NCBI GenBank assembly: GCA_035764525.1 | Contig: DASTZB010000287.1 | Coordinates: 1-15,092 of the forward strand | DNA length: 15,092 bases | Reading direction: 5' to 3' | Origin: VBAS01 sp035764525 | Lineage (GTDB): Bacteria; Bacteroidota; Bacteroidia; Chitinophagales; Chitinophagaceae | In this document: piece by piece, positions 1 to 8,032 of the stretch | Layout: the number at the start of each line of letters is the position of its first letter | How positions within the stretch are numbered: position 1 is the stretch's first letter | Position numbers and translations under genes: made by a program | Notes under the pieces: generated by a model | Databases searched by the model: none | What the model saw: only the letters and a program-made list of their open reading frames with translations | Told to the model about the DNA's origin: nothing

Positions 1-552
1 AGGGAGAACAATGTTCGCAAAGAAAAAACCACCTAACATAAAACAGCAAGTGGCGATCAATGAAGGTAATTGCAAATTGCTGATCCCCATGATTGCATGA
101 CCACTTGTGCAACCACCTGCGTAGCGGGTGCCAAAGCCAACCAGAAAACCACCACCCACCATGAGAATAAGTCCTTTTACTGTAAGCAAATTTTCCCAGC
201 TAAAAAGGTCCTTTGGCACTAATCCTTCTGTATTAGTGACACCATAGCTGGCAAGTTCAGTGGCCAATTTTGGATCGATCACAACAGGATTCGAATTCGA
301 TAAAAAGAATACCGTGATCGCTCCGCCCAATAAAATACCCCCGACGAAGAAAAGATTCCATATTTCTTTTTTCCAATCATATTTGAAAAATGACACATTC
401 ATTGGTGCACAAGCAGCGCATATATGACGCAAAGAGGAAGAAACACCAAAAGATTTATTTCCTAATATTAACAGTGCAGGAACTGTAAGCCCGATCAACG
501 GGCCAGCAATATACCATTGCCATGGTTGTTTTATCCATTCAATAAAATTCAT
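1..552 (-). CDS. YeeE/YedE family sulfur (thiosulfate-type) transporter, N-terminal half protein; 3' end outside window
   Basis: An open frame runs from the ATG at 552 to the window edge (184 codons, no stop). The protein is hydrophobic, with membrane segments around residues 14-30, 66-84, 126-141 and 163-181. It carries the family hallmark GGCTSGHAIMGISNL near residues 146-160, with Cys148 in the motif; a CAAC pair (Cys45, Cys48) and Cys169/Cys170 are further thiols. Characterised YeeE proteins import thiosulfate, and conserved cysteines in the membrane are essential for this. In many bacteria the YeeE fold is split into two small genes. The size reached here and the position of the motif fit the first of such a pair, with the second expected just left of the window; that is inference. 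The gene lies 54 bases downstream of the tauE-like gene and has its own TAnnTTTG box in that gap. The exact substrate cannot be read from sequence. Confidence 0.88.
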   Translation of the reverse strand, partial: MNFIEWIKQPWQWYIAGPLIGLTVPALLILGNKSFGVSSSLRHICAACAPMNVSFFKYDWKKEIWNLFFVGGILLGGAITVFFLSNSNPVVIDPKLATELASYGVTNTEGLVPKDLFSWENLLTVKGLILMVGGGFLVGFGTRYAGGCTSGHAIMGISNLQLPSLIATCCFMLGGFFFANIVLP

Positions 553-571
553 GATTTTAATCTTTTCTATA

Positions 572-579
572 CAAAGGTA
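572..579 (-). promoter_or_regulatory. Candidate Bacteroidota -7 promoter box for the YeeE-type gene
   Basis: The minus strand reads TACCTTTG, an exact match to the Bacteroidota -7 element TAnnTTTG, 19 bases before the ATG at 552. No TTG is seen at the usual -33 distance. A six-position match in AT-rich DNA can occur by chance, so this is only suggestive that the gene can be transcribed apart from the upstream exporter gene. Confidence 0.35.
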
Positions 580-606
580 TCAAATGGGTTCAGTTAAATT
601 CCGTGT

Positions 607-1416
607 CTATTGGTTTAAAAATAATTCTTTTATAAGTATGTAAATAGCCATTAACAATACAAACCAACCAAATAGTTTTTTTAAGACCTTGCCTGGGATC
701 TTTTCTGCCCAAAGACTTCCCAAATAAATACCAATGATCGCAAGACCAGTGAAAAGTACAAGGATCTTCCAGTCAAGCGGAGTTTGTTTTAAGCTAAATA
801 GAAATCCAAAAATTGAATTGATAGCAATAATAACTAATGAAGTGCCGATCGCAGTTTTCATTGGAAGTTTTACAAATAACACTAATGCAGGAATGATAAG
901 AAAACCACCGCCAGCACCCAATAAACCCGTAATAAAGCCAATTGCTAAGCCCCATAAAGCCAATGGTAATATTGTACTGTTTCGTTCTTGCGATATTGGC
1001 CGATCTTTATCTTCATCATCGCCGTTAAATATCATAAACGCAGATGCTGCGAACATCAAAAATGCAAATAGGATCATCAGCATTATATCACGGGTAAATT
1101 CAATATTTCCAATAGAAAATAATTTTTTATCGGGAATGGCCGGTAGAATAAAATGTCGTGCTATAAAAATTGAAAAAATAGAAGGTATACCAAATTCAGA
1201 AACTGTTTTAAAATCAACTTGTTTTTTTACATAAGCCCTTGTACCCCCTGTCAGGCTGGTAACTCCAACAATAAATAATGAATAAGTGGTTGCTGTTACT
1301 GCATCCAGGTGAAGCAGGTAAACCAAAACCGGAACGGTGAGAATAGAGCCACCGCCGCCCATCATGCCAAGTACAATACCAATAAAAACCGCAGCGATAT
1401 AGCCGGCTATTTCCAT
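607..1416 (-). CDS. TauE/SafE family membrane exporter (putative sulfite/sulfur anion permease)
   Basis: This 269-residue polytopic inner-membrane protein has the internal duplication typical of TauE/SafE (formerly DUF81). The first glycine-rich repeat is GMMGGGGSILTVPVL at residues 17-31. The second, GLLGAGGGFLIIPAL, is at 164-178. Each is followed by two or three membrane segments, and a charged loop (DDEDKDR, about 133-139) joins the halves. Family members are linked to export of sulfite, sulfoacetate or other sulfur-containing anions, but the substrate is not predictable from the sequence. The ATG at 1416 is the natural start: the first helix begins immediately, and murF ends only 9 bases upstream, so the gene is probably read through from murF. 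Its neighbour downstream is a YeeE-type transporter half, which supports a role in sulfur traffic. The stop is TAG. Length is normal for the family. Confidence 0.85.
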   Translation of the reverse strand: MEIAGYIAAVFIGIVLGMMGGGGSILTVPVLVYLLHLDAVTATTYSLFIVGVTSLTGGTRAYVKKQVDFKTVSEFGIPSIFSIFIARHFILPAIPDKKLFSIGNIEFTRDIMLMILFAFLMFAASAFMIFNGDDEDKDRPISQERNSTILPLALWGLAIGFITGLLGAGGGFLIIPALVLFVKLPMKTAIGTSLVIIAINSIFGFLFSLKQTPLDWKILVLFTGLAIIGIYLGSLWAEKIPGKVLKKLFGWFVLLMAIYILIKELFLNQ

Positions 1417-1425
1417 TTTATATAT

Positions 1426-2709
1426 TTAATCTTCTAAAACTTTTTCCATCTGCATGCTTCGACTTCCTTTTACAAGTATATAGCTGTTTTTGAAATGTTG
1501 TTTACTAAACCATTCTTTTGCCTGTAAAGAATTCTCAAAGGCAAGAAAAGGGTGTGAGAGCTTTAGAAAATCTCCGCCAACAAGCACTACTTCTTTCCAC
1601 GAAGATTTTTTTATGAGATCAATTATTCCCTGGTGTTCCTGCAAACTTTCTTTCCCTAATTCTGCCATAGCACCAAGCATCAGGATTTTATTTTCTGAAT
1701 TTTTATTTGCAAAGTTCTCAATTGCCAGTTTCATACTGCTGGGGTTTGCATTGTAGGCATCGAGGATTATTTTATTGGAATCTTTTCCGATCAATTGGGA
1801 ACGGCTGTTGGAAGGAGTATAGTTTTCAATGGCTGATTTAATATTGTTTTCGGGCACCTCAAAGAATTTTCCAACTGTTACGGCGGCCAGCACATTCGGT
1901 AAATTGTATTCGCCAACTAATTGGGTTTTGATGATGCCATCATCGAGACCTTGCGTTATCTCAACCTTCAGGAAGGTTTCACTCGGAAGAATATTCCCGA
2001 TCACATGATCATTGTCTTTTGTTCCGTATTTTATAATGCCACTGATGCCTTTACTCATCTGCCGCAGGTAATCATAATCCCACATTACAAAAGCAAAGCC
2101 ATGTGTCAGTGTACGCAGATAATCAAACAATTCACCTTTACCTTTTCTTACACCTTCTTCGCTGCCAAATCCTTCAAGATGAGCTTTCCCACAATTTGTA
2201 ATTAGGCCATGTGTAGGCAACGCAATTTGACAATATCCGGCAATTTCTCTTAGATGATTGGCACCCATTTCGATCACTGCCATTTCTGCATCGGGTCTAA
2301 TTTTTAAGATCGTCAGGGGGATGCCGATATGATTATTAAAATTGCCTTCTGTTGTATATGTGTTGAATGAAGAAGAAAGGACTGCATGTATCAATTCCTT
2401 AGTTGTTGTCTTTCCATTGCTCCCGGTAATTGCAAGAAAAGGAATATTGAATTGCTTACGATGATGAAGGGCCAATTGCTGTAAGGTCCCTAGAACATCA
2501 GGTACTAAAAGGGTCTTTCCTTCTATCTCATATTCTTTTTCATCTATGACAACATAAACGGCGCCATTATCTATTGCTTGTTTTGCAAATGAATTACCAT
2601 TAAAATTAGGCCCTTTTAATGCAAAAAAAATATCACCGGATTTTAGTTTCCTGGTATCTGTTTGTACTGATGGATATTGCTGGTAAATTTTATAAAGCGC
2701 TTCGATCAT
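1426..2709 (-). CDS. murF: UDP-N-acetylmuramoyl-tripeptide--D-alanyl-D-alanine ligase
   Basis: MurF is the cytoplasmic ATP-dependent ligase that adds D-Ala-D-Ala to the UDP-MurNAc-tripeptide, giving the complete pentapeptide precursor of peptidoglycan. The sequence shows the Mur ligase order: an N-terminal substrate-binding domain (DTRKLKSGDIFFALKG near residues 18-33), the central ATP-binding P-loop ITGSNGKTTTKE (about 94-105), the EMGANHLREI acidic motif, and a C-terminal domain containing LDAYNANPSSM and LMLGAMAELG. At 427 residues it is full length for the group. The frame opens further to a TTG at 2718, but I prefer the ATG at 2709 (MIEALYK), because the TTG codon lies inside a TAnnTTTG promoter box and ATG is the usual start. 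The gene lies just after the gldJ terminator and 9 bases before the TauE-like gene, so these two are probably co-transcribed although functionally unrelated. Confidence 0.95.
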   Translation of the reverse strand: MIEALYKIYQQYPSVQTDTRKLKSGDIFFALKGPNFNGNSFAKQAIDNGAVYVVIDEKEYEIEGKTLLVPDVLGTLQQLALHHRKQFNIPFLAITGSNGKTTTKELIHAVLSSSFNTYTTEGNFNNHIGIPLTILKIRPDAEMAVIEMGANHLREIAGYCQIALPTHGLITNCGKAHLEGFGSEEGVRKGKGELFDYLRTLTHGFAFVMWDYDYLRQMSKGISGIIKYGTKDNDHVIGNILPSETFLKVEITQGLDDGIIKTQLVGEYNLPNVLAAVTVGKFFEVPENNIKSAIENYTPSNSRSQLIGKDSNKIILDAYNANPSSMKLAIENFANKNSENKILMLGAMAELGKESLQEHQGIIDLIKKSSWKEVVLVGGDFLKLSHPFLAFENSLQAKEWFSKQHFKNSYILVKGSRSMQMEKVLED

Positions 2710-2715
2710 TATAAG

Positions 2716-2723
2716 CAAATGTA
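2716..2723 (-). promoter_or_regulatory. Candidate promoter of murF (-7 TACATTTG, -33 TTG at 2746-2748)
   Basis: The minus strand carries TACATTTG, an exact TAnnTTTG -7 box, with a TTG 22 bases upstream (2748-2746), within the known Bacteroidota spacing. The -33 triplet falls in the loop of the gldJ terminator. Only 6 bases separate the box from the murF ATG, so the transcript would have almost no leader. Sequence match only. Confidence 0.4.
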
Positions 2724-2733
2724 AAGGCTAATT

Positions 2734-2759
2734 AAAAAACCCCGCCAATGATGACGGGG
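2734..2759 (-). terminator. Rho-independent terminator of gldJ
   Basis: Read on the minus strand, CCCCG (2759-2755) pairs with CGGGG (2744-2740) around a 10-base loop, followed by six T (2739-2734). An A-run (2765-2761) before the stem can pair with the T-run across one unpaired G. It sits about 27 bases after the gldJ stop codon and ends 24 bases before the murF start. The A/T flanks make it potentially bidirectional, but no plus-strand gene ends here. Confidence 0.85.
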
Positions 2760-2785
2760 CTTTTTAATATCATGAAATGAAAAAC

Positions 2786-4351
2786 TTAGCGTTTTTGACG
2801 TTTGCTCTTCCACCAGTTACCTGTTTTCCTTTTATTACCTTCTGTACTACCCATGCGGCTCATGGCACAACGGAATCCAATTGTAGCACTTGACTGATCT
2901 TCTTCCATATAGCGGCGAGTACCCGGGCTAAGCCAGTAAGCATAATCAGCCCAGCTACCACCTTTATACACTCTTGATTTATCACTTACAAGGGTAGTGA
3001 TGCCATAACCATAATTTGATTGTGATAAGGAGTCACCATCAATAAAGTTGATAACATTACCACGCTGATAGTTTCTGCGCATCATACTTTCCTTATCAGT
3101 TACGTCTGTATATTTTACCCGGCCAGCACTATCTCTTGCAAAACGGGTAGTAGGATCAGCTGATGTAGAATCTACAACAAGCATCTTCTGATATTTGTTA
3201 CCACGATATGGGGCAACATCATCTGCATCAAGTAAAGTCAGAGGTCTGTATACATCGGCTACCCATTCGCTTACATTACCTGCCATATTATATAAACCAA
3301 ATGCGTTTGGATAAAATGATTTTACATCAGCTGTATAGATCGCATCGTCGTTTAAACCACCTGCAACACCTGCATAGTCACCATTACCTCTTTTAAAGTT
3401 TGCAAGCATCATACCCTGCCAGCTGCCATGACGTGTATCACGCATACCATTCGGATTATGGCTCCAGGGATAAATTTGTTTGTTCATCGTTAACTCTTCA
3501 CCACGTTTGCCTTCTTTAGTACTTGGTCTTGGGTTTTGACCAATATATGCGAGAGCTGCATATTCCCACTCAGCTTCGGTTGGCAGACGATAATCTGGTT
3601 GAAGAATACCATCTTCCATCGTTACTTGAGTACGAGGTGTCCCTTGAGCAGTTTTTAAAGTGCTTTTCTTGCCTGTTCTGCCAGGCTGAGGAGCATAAAA
3701 ACCTAATAAGTATGATTTTGTTGTAAAATTATCTTCGCCTTGTTGTGCCTGCAGACCCTGTTTTGATGCCATGCCTTTTTCGATAAGTGCACCTTCATTT
3801 ACACGATCACTTCTCCATAAACAGAAGTCGTAAGCCTGTTTCCAGCTAACCCCAACAACCGGATAATTGTTGAAACTTGGGTGACGTAAATAATATTCAA
3901 CCAACGGTTCATTGTATGCTAACTCACTGCGCCAGACAAGAGTGTCAGGCAATGCTGCATCAAGAATTTTTTGATAACTAGGGTCATTTGCAGCGTCAAA
4001 AACACGGCCAAGCCAATAAAGATATTCACGATAGTGAACATTGGCCACCTCAGTTTTATCAATATAAAACGAAGGAACTGTTTGACGACGGGGGATATTA
4101 TTAAATTCACCTATCACATCCTCATCAGTCTGCCCCATTGTGAAGGTACCGCCGGGTACAAACACAAGACCGGGGCCAGTTGCCTGTTCTTTTTCTTTGG
4201 ATACCTGGTATCCACCCATATTTTTGTCGTTGTAATTCCAGCCGGTTACATCCGACTTGTCGTATTTCTTTTTGCCAAATAGCCCTTTGCCTTTACATGA
4301 AGCTATCAGAACGGCGCAGGATAACAGGATAATTAAGTTTTTCAGTTTCAT
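2786..4351 (-). CDS. gldJ: GldJ, gliding motility / type IX secretion lipoprotein with FGE-sulfatase (SUMF1-like) fold
   Basis: GldJ is an outer-membrane-associated lipoprotein needed for gliding and for stable T9SS function in Flavobacterium; it is related to GldK. A lipoprotein signal peptide (MKLKNLIILL...) ends in the lipobox LIASC with Cys19. The GldJ-typical segment SDVTGWNYNDKNMGGY follows (about 33-48). The FGE-sulfatase domain runs from FVPGGTFTMG (64-73) through RLPTEAEWEYAA (255-266), NMAGNVSEWV (355-364) and YKGGSWADYAYW (462-473) to GFRCA near the C terminus. A short lysine/arginine-rich tail ends the protein. The cysteine pair that makes formylglycine in SUMF1 is absent: Asp469 and Leu474 stand at those places, so a structural rather than enzymatic role is likely. 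GldK is the main alternative, but the early TGWN segment and the porU/porV neighbourhood favour GldJ. Length (521) fits. Confidence 0.92.
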   Translation of the reverse strand: MKLKNLIILLSCAVLIASCKGKGLFGKKKYDKSDVTGWNYNDKNMGGYQVSKEKEQATGPGLVFVPGGTFTMGQTDEDVIGEFNNIPRRQTVPSFYIDKTEVANVHYREYLYWLGRVFDAANDPSYQKILDAALPDTLVWRSELAYNEPLVEYYLRHPSFNNYPVVGVSWKQAYDFCLWRSDRVNEGALIEKGMASKQGLQAQQGEDNFTTKSYLLGFYAPQPGRTGKKSTLKTAQGTPRTQVTMEDGILQPDYRLPTEAEWEYAALAYIGQNPRPSTKEGKRGEELTMNKQIYPWSHNPNGMRDTRHGSWQGMMLANFKRGNGDYAGVAGGLNDDAIYTADVKSFYPNAFGLYNMAGNVSEWVADVYRPLTLLDADDVAPYRGNKYQKMLVVDSTSADPTTRFARDSAGRVKYTDVTDKESMMRRNYQRGNVINFIDGDSLSQSNYGYGITTLVSDKSRVYKGGSWADYAYWLSPGTRRYMEEDQSSATIGFRCAMSRMGSTEGNKRKTGNWWKSKRQKR

Positions 4352-4528
4352 AGTTTTTTGTATAAACCTTTGAATTGGAATAAATTTAACGCCGGTTGGG
4401 ATAAAATTATTGCACCTTGATAAGATTTTATCTCCCGCGTCTGCGAATATAGGCAGATTATAATGATTTTATTAAGCAGAAATACTTTTTTAGGCCTAGT
4501 TAAAGTCCCTGAATTTTGTTAGCAAATC
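4352..4528. promoter_or_regulatory. Divergent gldJ-porU intergenic region
   Basis: These 177 bases separate the divergent starts of gldJ and porU and must hold the promoters for both. No exact TAnnTTTG is present. For porU, GAATTTTG (4511-4518, one mismatch) lies 10 bases before the ATG, and TACTTTTT (one mismatch) occurs in the run just before TAGGCC. For gldJ, TAAATTTA (minus, 4389-4382, one mismatch) is the best I see. An inverted repeat lies in the middle of the region and is listed separately. No small open reading frame or RNA gene is apparent. Confidence 0.5.
4398..4436. repeat. Imperfect inverted repeat between gldJ and porU
   Basis: The left arm GGGATAAAAT (4398-4407) and right arm ATTTTATCTCCC (4425-4436) are complementary except for one bulged T and one unpaired terminal base, across a 17-base spacer. 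A second, nested hairpin GATAA-GATT-TTATC (4419-4432) uses part of the same right arm, so two alternative folds are possible. It is not followed by a T-run on either strand and so is not a terminator. A regulator-binding site is possible but unproven. Confidence 0.45.
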
Positions 4529-7500
4529 ATGAGGAGATTTACAGTTATAATCTTATCGTTAATATGCTTTTTTGCAGTCAATCTGGGTGCTCAAAGGGTA
4601 TACAAAAGCAATTCCATTTTGGCATCAGGAATTTGGAGTAAAATTGCTGTAAAAGAAAGCGGCGTTTATAAAATAGATGTTTCATTTTTGGCCACTCTTG
4701 GTTTTAATACCTCAGGTATTTCATCCTCTTCAATTAGGCTTTTTGGGAATGGAGGTAATATGCTCAGTGAAGCAAATACAGATACACCTATTGATGACCT
4801 TGCTGAAAATGCGATTATGGTAGTAGACGGAGGGGATGGCTTATTCAACGGGAGCGATTATTTTCTATTTTTTGCCGTGGTAGCCGACAAATGGTTAAAG
4901 GATTCATTGAATAAAAGATTTACGCATCAGAAAAACATTTACTCAGATTCTGCTTATTACTTTATAACAATCGGTGGTACAGGTAAACGAATTACATCAT
5001 TACAAGTAAATGCTCCACCGACATTAACCGTTAGTTCATTTAACGAAAGAATTTTTCATGAGCTGGATAGTATCAATCTTTTATCAAGCGGAAAAGAATG
5101 GCTTGGTGAAGAGTTTGCAGATGCACCGGGTAAAACCCTTTCAAGATCTTTTTCTATAAGTCTACCAAATCTTATCACCAGTTCCCCTTCAATATTGATC
5201 TCGAATTGTGTAGCCAGGTCTATAAATGTTCCAAGTCATTTTGATATTCGCATCAATAATCAATTGGTGCAACAGATCAATCTTCCATCGACGGGTGCCG
5301 GATTATATGACCTGTTTGCACAACAATCACAACAGCTATCGGATATTTTATTGCCGCAGGAATCTTTACAGGTCAATTATACCTATGTTCCAGGAGGTTT
5401 TAATTCACAGGGATGGTTAAATTTTTTTGAGATCCATGCAAGAAGGAATCTTGTTTTAAATAATAGCGGACAATTGTCCTTTCGTGATTGGAATAGTGTG
5501 GGAAGCAATATTTGTGATTTTGTAGTAAGCAATACCACCAATAACACACAGGTTTGGGATGTTACTGATGCTGCAAATCCTGTAAGAATGCAGGGAAATT
5601 TTTCGGCAAATGAATTTCGGTTTGTTAATGATGCGGTACGATTAAGGGAGTACATTGCTTTTAATCCAACAAGCGCATTGATTCCGGGATTTGCCGGCCG
5701 TATACAAAACCAGGATCTGCACAATTCGCAACAAACAGATTACCTAATTGTCACGAATAGTTTATTGCTTTCGCAGGCAGAGCGATTAGCTACTTTTCAC
5801 CGACAAAGAAATCTGAAAGTGGCCGTCGTAACTATTGATAAAATTTTCAACGAGTTTTCTTCAGGCACGCAAGACCCTGTTGCCATTCGTGATTTTGTAA
5901 AAATGTATTTTGACCGATATGCGGGTGTCCCTTCTAGTCGGCCAAAGTATTTGCTGCTTTTCGGTGATGCTTCTTTCGATTATAAAAACAGGATTTTAAA
6001 TAATACAAACTTAGTTCCGGCATATCAAAGTAAAATTTTTCTTGACCCGCTTAGCACTTATACCAGCGATGATTTTTTTGGGTTTTTAGATGACAATGAA
6101 GATATTAATTCAGGATTAGTGACAAATCTTCTGGATGTTGGCATTGGCAGAATACCAGCGAAAAATGTGGAGGAAGCAAAAAATTATGTTGATAAGGTAA
6201 TTGCTTATCACAGCAAAGAAAGTTTTGGTAATTGGCGAAACAATGTTTCATTTATTGCAGATGATGAAGATAACAATCTTCACTTGCAGGATGCAGAATT
6301 AATAACTGGTACTGTATCTGTCAATCAAGTTTTCAATATTCAGAAAATTTATCTGGATGCCTTTCAACAAGAAAGCGGATCTGCTGGTAGCAGGTATCCA
6401 ACTGTGAATGAAACGATCAACAATCATATTGCTAGCGGCATATTGGTTTTTAATTTTATTGGCCACGGTGGCTCCGCAAGACTTGCCGAAGAGGTAATAC
6501 TTGATCAGCCAATGGTAAATGGGTGGAGCAATACTAATTATCTCCCATTGTTTGTTACTGCCACCTGCGATTTTGCTCCTTATGATAATCCATTTACCAA
6601 TTCACTCGGGGAAAATATTTTACTAAGACCAAAGACCGGAGGAATTGCATTGATGACCACAACACGACTTGTGTTTTCATTTAGCAACCGGATCATGAAT
6701 AATAATTACATGCAATATGCAATGCAACCTGATGCAAATGGTAAATACAGAAGTCTTGGCGAAGCAGTAATGGAGGCTAAAAACTATACTTATCAAACAT
6801 CAGGCGATTTGATCAATAACAGGAAGTTTACATTGCTTGGCGATCCGGCATTAACGCTTGCATTTCCGCAATTTAAAATAAAAACGACACGCCTAAATTC
6901 GTTTGATCCCATATCAAGAACAGATACATTATCTGCCGGAGAAAAAGTGGTAATAGAAGGAGAAGTAACAGATAACAATGGTTTGATTCTTTCAACTTTA
7001 AATGGAACAGTTTACCCAGTGGTCTTTGACAAGCCACAAATCATAACAACAAAAGCAAATGATCCGGGTAGTCAACAAACATCATTTCAACAGCAATCAA
7101 ATATTTTATTTAAAGGAAAAGCTACTGTTGCTAATGGCAGGTTCAGTTTTTCTTTTAAAGTTCCTAAAGACATTAATTATCAATATGGCCAGGGTAAAAT
7201 AAGCTATTATGCAGAGGACGGTACCAGGGATGGAAGCGACTTCTTTAACGGCTTTATCATCGGCGGCTCGGCAACAACTGTTGATGATGATAAAAGCGGC
7301 CCGGTAATAAATGCATGGTTAAATGATGAAAAATTCGTCAATGGAAGTATTGTCAATCAAAGGCCACTATTGATCTTGAAACTGGCTGATTCATCGGGTA
7401 TTAATACGTCGGGTACCGGCATCGGGCATGATATTACAGCGATGCTGGATAACAAAAGCAATCAAACATTTAGCCTGAATAATTATTACGAGGCTGATCT

Positions 7501-7948
7501 TGATAAATATGGGCAAGGTTATGCCCGGTTTCAATTACCCGAATTAGAGCCTGGCATTCATTCGCTAAAAATAAAAGCATGGGATGTACTCAATAACTCT
7601 TCAGAGTTTATACTTGATTTTTCCGTGATGAATGATGATGAACTTGTCATCGATCATGTTCTTAATTATCCTAACCCCTTTACAACCAAAACACAATTCT
7701 GGTTTGAACATAATAAACCGGGCCAGGAATTGGTTGTCCAGGTTCATATATTTTCGCTTGCCGGCAGGGTAGTAAAAACGATCGAAAAAACAATAAACAC
7801 CGAGGGAAATCGTTCTTGTGAAGTGGATTGGGATGGCAGAGACGATTTTGGAGACAAAATTGGGCGGGGGGTATATGTGTATCGCCTCAAAGTATTTTGT
7901 TCTGGTTCTAAACCCCGGATAGTCACCGAAAAACTGGTTATTTTTTAA
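4529..7948 (+). CDS. porU: PorU, type IX secretion system C-terminal signal peptidase / sortase (C25 family)
   Basis: PorU sits on the cell surface, removes the C-terminal signal domain from T9SS cargo and joins the cargo to the surface lipopolysaccharide anchor. The 1139-residue product is close to the known PorU length. It has a Sec signal peptide with likely cleavage before Gln22 (VNLGA|Q). A large N-terminal beta-rich region follows. The gingipain-like C25 peptidase domain spans about residues 404-778: His646 in FIGHGGSARL and Cys680 in TATCDFAPYDNP form the catalytic dyad, and the domain closes with LLGDPALTLAFP. Ig-like segments come next. From about 1040 there is a T9SS-type C-terminal domain starting LNYPNPF and ending with KLVIF; known PorU proteins keep such a domain. 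It is divergent from gldJ and 84 bases upstream of porV, its direct partner. A secreted C25 effector protease is the alternative, but the neighbours make PorU far more likely. Confidence 0.95.
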   Translation: MRRFTVIILSLICFFAVNLGAQRVYKSNSILASGIWSKIAVKESGVYKIDVSFLATLGFNTSGISSSSIRLFGNGGNMLSEANTDTPIDDLAENAIMVVDGGDGLFNGSDYFLFFAVVADKWLKDSLNKRFTHQKNIYSDSAYYFITIGGTGKRITSLQVNAPPTLTVSSFNERIFHELDSINLLSSGKEWLGEEFADAPGKTLSRSFSISLPNLITSSPSILISNCVARSINVPSHFDIRINNQLVQQINLPSTGAGLYDLFAQQSQQLSDILLPQESLQVNYTYVPGGFNSQGWLNFFEIHARRNLVLNNSGQLSFRDWNSVGSNICDFVVSNTTNNTQVWDVTDAANPVRMQGNFSANEFRFVNDAVRLREYIAFNPTSALIPGFAGRIQNQDLHNSQQTDYLIVTNSLLLSQAERLATFHRQRNLKVAVVTIDKIFNEFSSGTQDPVAIRDFVKMYFDRYAGVPSSRPKYLLLFGDASFDYKNRILNNTNLVPAYQSKIFLDPLSTYTSDDFFGFLDDNEDINSGLVTNLLDVGIGRIPAKNVEEAKNYVDKVIAYHSKESFGNWRNNVSFIADDEDNNLHLQDAELITGTVSVNQVFNIQKIYLDAFQQESGSAGSRYPTVNETINNHIASGILVFNFIGHGGSARLAEEVILDQPMVNGWSNTNYLPLFVTATCDFAPYDNPFTNSLGENILLRPKTGGIALMTTTRLVFSFSNRIMNNNYMQYAMQPDANGKYRSLGEAVMEAKNYTYQTSGDLINNRKFTLLGDPALTLAFPQFKIKTTRLNSFDPISRTDTLSAGEKVVIEGEVTDNNGLILSTLNGTVYPVVFDKPQIITTKANDPGSQQTSFQQQSNILFKGKATVANGRFSFSFKVPKDINYQYGQGKISYYAEDGTRDGSDFFNGFIIGGSATTVDDDKSGPVINAWLNDEKFVNGSIVNQRPLLILKLADSSGINTSGTGIGHDITAMLDNKSNQTFSLNNYYEADLDKYGQGYARFQLPELEPGIHSLKIKAWDVLNNSSEFILDFSVMNDDELVIDHVLNYPNPFTTKTQFWFEHNKPGQELVVQVHIFSLAGRVVKTIEKTINTEGNRSCEVDWDGRDDFGDKIGRGVYVYRLKVFCSGSKPRIVTEKLVIF

Positions 7949-8032
7949 GACGGATAACCGAACATAAAATGAACATTTAGACCTGTGATTTTTGAAATTT
8001 TCTATATTTACAACTAACATAAACTCTTACTA

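Noticed and set aside
734..1234. 166-codon plus-strand frame opposite the TauE/SafE gene
   Set aside because: Composition (Asn, Ile, Lys rich, no motif) is what the complement of a membrane protein gene gives; the minus-strand protein is clear.
1426..2718. TTG start for murF at 2718
   Set aside because: The codon overlaps a TAnnTTTG box, and the ATG three codons later gives the expected MIEALYK start.
4529..7948. Reading the C25 protein as a gingipain-like secreted effector
   Set aside because: The adjacency to porV and gldJ and the overall length point to the PorU sortase.
7601..8020. 139-codon minus-strand frame covering the porU end and the porU-porV gap
   Set aside because: Overlaps the conserved PorU C-terminal domain and has no signal, motif or promoter of its own.
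7949..8032. Full promoter for porV with TATATTTA at 8003-8010
   Set aside because: The box has one mismatch, and the nearest TTTG is only 8 bases upstream, too close to be a -33 element; kept only as a note under porV.
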